Positions 42,347 to 43,703 of a DNA stretch of 43,703 bases are shown one piece after another. The stretch lies in contig SFEA01000015.1 of assembly GCA_004557385.1 (NCBI GenBank), forward strand, positions 1 through 43,703, in the 5' to 3' direction. Each line of letters opens with the position of its first letter. Positions within the stretch are counted from its first letter, which is position 1. A program made the translations under genes and the position numbers. Origin of the DNA: Bacteroidales bacterium (GTDB lineage: Bacteria; Bacteroidota; Bacteroidia; Bacteroidales; Muribaculaceae). The notes under the pieces are model-generated. The model saw nothing but the letters and a program-made list of their open reading frames with translations, had not been told where the DNA came from and ran no database searches.

Positions 42347-43183
42347 TTATTTGAGATTGCGCATGGCGAAGGTCTTTTGCTTTAGATATTCGCCAAGCAG
42401 TTTCAGGTCGTCGAATTTTTCAATTTCTTCAACCGAAATGGTTTCGCCTATCGAGATGTGCATGGTGGCGTTTTTCTTGCGGAACACTTCGGCAGGCAAG
42501 CGCAGTGTGCGCAGTTGCCAGCTCACCATTCCAAGAAAAGTGAACCACCAGCTGTTGCGAGTGTGAAAATAGATAGGCACTACGGGCACCTTCATTTGCT
42601 TTATTAGGCGTATGATGGTGGGTTGCCATTCGCGGTCCTCGATGTGCAGACTTCTGTTCAGCTTCGACACTGCACCTGCCGGGAAAAAGCCCATCGGTTC
42701 GCCCGAGCGCACTTGCATCATGGCTGCTTTGATGCCTTGCATCGACACGGCTTTCTTCTTGGGGTCGCTCGATGCCAGTGCATCTACGGCAATAAAGTTG
42801 GGGCGCATGGCTGAAATGTAGTTCAGCACCATGTTCACCATCACCTTGAATTTAGGTCGGCGTTCGCCAACTATTTTTATCAAAGCAATGCCGTCGAGGG
42901 CACCAAGCGGATGATTCGACACGGTAATGAAGCTGCCTTCGGGCAGGTTGTCGAGACGCTCCTCGTTGTCGATGCGCAGTTTTATGTTCAAGTCTTTTAG
43001 TAGTCCGGCTGTGAATGGCACTCCCGGAGTGTCGCAGTTATGGTCGTGAATCCAGTTCACCTTGTCTACCGACAAAAACTTAAGCAAAAAGTTAACAAGG
43101 CGTTTTTTGCCATCGAAAAAAGGCACCATTTTGCGTATATCGTCGTAGTCGAGAACTGTTCTTTTGATAGGAGTTTCTTCCAT
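42347..43183 (-). CDS. Lysophospholipid acyltransferase-like protein (PlsC/hemolysin group)
   Basis: 278 residues. The acyltransferase site NHPLGALDG near residue 90 has the His-X4-Asp of the PlsC family; ...GFFPAGAVSK near 166 is the second block (usual EGTR/FPEG position), where the glutamate is replaced as in the ornithine-lipid/hemolysin group. It would move an acyl chain to a lysolipid, possibly making aminolipids in the inner membrane. It has a clear promoter at 43294-43326 and lies 46 bp upstream of the sigma-54 activator. Confidence 0.85.
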   Translation of the reverse strand: MEETPIKRTVLDYDDIRKMVPFFDGKKRLVNFLLKFLSVDKVNWIHDHNCDTPGVPFTAGLLKDLNIKLRIDNEERLDNLPEGSFITVSNHPLGALDGIALIKIVGERRPKFKVMVNMVLNYISAMRPNFIAVDALASSDPKKKAVSMQGIKAAMMQVRSGEPMGFFPAGAVSKLNRSLHIEDREWQPTIIRLIKQMKVPVVPIYFHTRNSWWFTFLGMVSWQLRTLRLPAEVFRKKNATMHISIGETISVEEIEKFDDLKLLGEYLKQKTFAMRNLK

Positions 43184-43293
43184 ATATATTATTAATAATG
43201 TAAGTGATAATAAATAATGCTTTTAGCAGCAATATTGTTCATCACCACACATAGTGAAACAATAATGCGCTAAAGAAGTGCATTATAACGATG

Positions 43294-43326
43294 CAAATTT
43301 ACTAAAAAAAACGTTATACTGACAAA
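43294..43326 (-). promoter_or_regulatory. Promoter of the acyltransferase gene
   Basis: Minus strand: -33 TTTG (43326-43323), 21-bp spacer, -7 TAAATTTG (43301-43294). The predicted leader is ~105 nt. Confidence 0.65.
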
Positions 43327-43393
43327 ATTGCAGTTTTTCTTAGCAACATCAGTTAGTGAAAAAAGAATAAAAGCGAATCAAAAGCCTGTTTCG

Positions 43394-43418
43394 GCGCGGT
43401 TGCCGCGGTCGAGGTTGC
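43394..43418. repeat. 25-bp duplicate of the 3' end of the ComM gene
   Basis: Identical over 25 bases, in the same orientation, to 43596-43620 within the ComM coding end (begins GCGCGGTTGCCGCGG, ends GAGGTTGC). It stands alone in non-coding DNA, so it is a duplicated fragment and not an independent gene. Confidence 0.85.
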
Positions 43419-43448
43419 TTTTTAGTTAGAAGAATTCACATAAAATAT

Positions 43449-43552
43449 GGTTACTAAATTATTTTCTATTTTTTATTGTCTTCTATTTCTCCTTTAGGAT
43501 TCTGAGCTTCAAAGATACAACTTTTAATTTCAACTGGTTACAGTTAGTAACC
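43449..43552. promoter_or_regulatory. Palindromic GGTTAC/GTAACC sites
   Basis: GGTTAC-AGTTA-GTAACC (43536-43552) is a perfect palindrome around a 5-nt core; GGTTACTAA at 43449-43457 repeats the half-site and pairs with TTAGTAACC at 43544-43552. They lie in the ~200 bp between the duplicated ComM ends. An operator or a recombinase site are both possible. Confidence 0.4.
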
Positions 43553-43582
43553 GATTCATGATATTCTATTTAATAAAAATTT

Positions 43583-43703
43583 TCATATTAATTCAGCGCG
43601 GTTGCCGCGGTCGAGGTTGCGGTAGCTGATGGCTTCGGCGAGGTGTTCGGGCTTGATGTTTTCGCTGCCGTCGAGGTCGGCTATGGTGCGAGCCACCTTG
43701 AGG
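43583..43703 (-). CDS. ComM/YifB-family Mg-chelatase-like AAA protein, C-terminal fragment
   Basis: Only the last 39 codons are in the window. They read LKVARTIADLDGSENIKPEH and then LAEAISYRNLDRGNRAELI before TGA, which is the conserved end of YifB/ComM proteins (usual ...ARTIADL..S..I...H..EAI.YR.LDR). ComM is a helicase that aids integration of incoming DNA during transformation. The gene continues past the right edge. Its end is the source of the 25-bp duplication at 43394. Confidence 0.85.
   Translation of the reverse strand, partial: LKVARTIADLDGSENIKPEHLAEAISYRNLDRGNRAELI

Overview
The window looks like chromosomal DNA of a member of the Bacteroidales (Bacteroidota); a Muribaculaceae- or Prevotellaceae-like gut lineage is my inference. 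The signs are: Bacteroidota-only families (DUF4271, CarboxypepD_reg plus beta-barrel outer membrane proteins, membrane-tethered HTH proteins); the conserved order secG / TPR-like protein / lptE / sigma-54 activator; the rnpA-yidD-tatD block; Bacteroidota promoter boxes (-33 TTTG, about 20 bp, -7 TAnnTTTG) ahead of many genes; and few Shine-Dalgarno sequences. There is no rRNA, no recognisable tRNA, no CRISPR array, no prophage and no transposase gene.

Layout. 1-289: small hairpins and a GTCGGAC triplet repeat, no gene. 290-5323: an MsbA-type ABC exporter (-) divergent from a large outer membrane beta-barrel protein (+). 5522-9589: a YfhO-type membrane protein, a methyltransferase-like protein and a GT11-like fucosyltransferase, an envelope/glycan-flavoured run. 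9709-13673: MutS and a secreted M64 peptidase. 13831-14123: a sensor histidine kinase reduced to its two ends by internal deletion. 14208-17021: a secreted NPCBM/TIM-barrel glycoside hydrolase. 17022-17515: terminators, a candidate minus-strand small RNA and the recA promoter. 17516-18610: RecA. 18765-19062: a ~300 bp fold-back repeat between convergent genes. 19098-22933: a thioesterase / DUF721 / recF operon divergent from dnaX. With mutS and recA, DNA maintenance genes are concentrated in this part.

23287-27540 is accessory and AT-richer: a lipoprotein, a small membrane protein, a membrane-tethered HTH protein and a 58-residue lipoprotein, then an AAA/DUF4143 ATPase whose promoter overlaps a 33-bp tandem repeat array. 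27543-30357: alpha/beta hydrolase, cytidine deaminase and a glucosaminidase with two LysM domains. 30479-33730: a probable operon (flavodoxin-like reductase, short DXS-like transketolase-family enzyme, AraC regulator) closed by a strong terminator. 33857-34217: remnant of a frameshifted gene. 34276-34812: a TrmH-type methyltransferase, followed by ~550 bp of AT-rich DNA with DnaA-box-like motifs.

35367-43703 is conserved core on the minus strand: tatD-like, yidD, rnpA, hemD, DUF4271, LOG-family protein, secG, TPR-like protein, lptE, sigma-54 activator, lysophospholipid acyltransferase, and at the right edge the 3' end of a ComM/YifB gene with a 25-bp copy of its end duplicated ~200 bp away.

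No single complete, obviously new system stands out. The best candidates for something undescribed are the tethered-HTH/lipoprotein module (23.3-25.8 kb), the 33-bp array at the ATPase promoter (27.4 kb), the DXS-paralogue cassette (30.5-33.7 kb) and the putative minus-strand small RNA at 17.15 kb.
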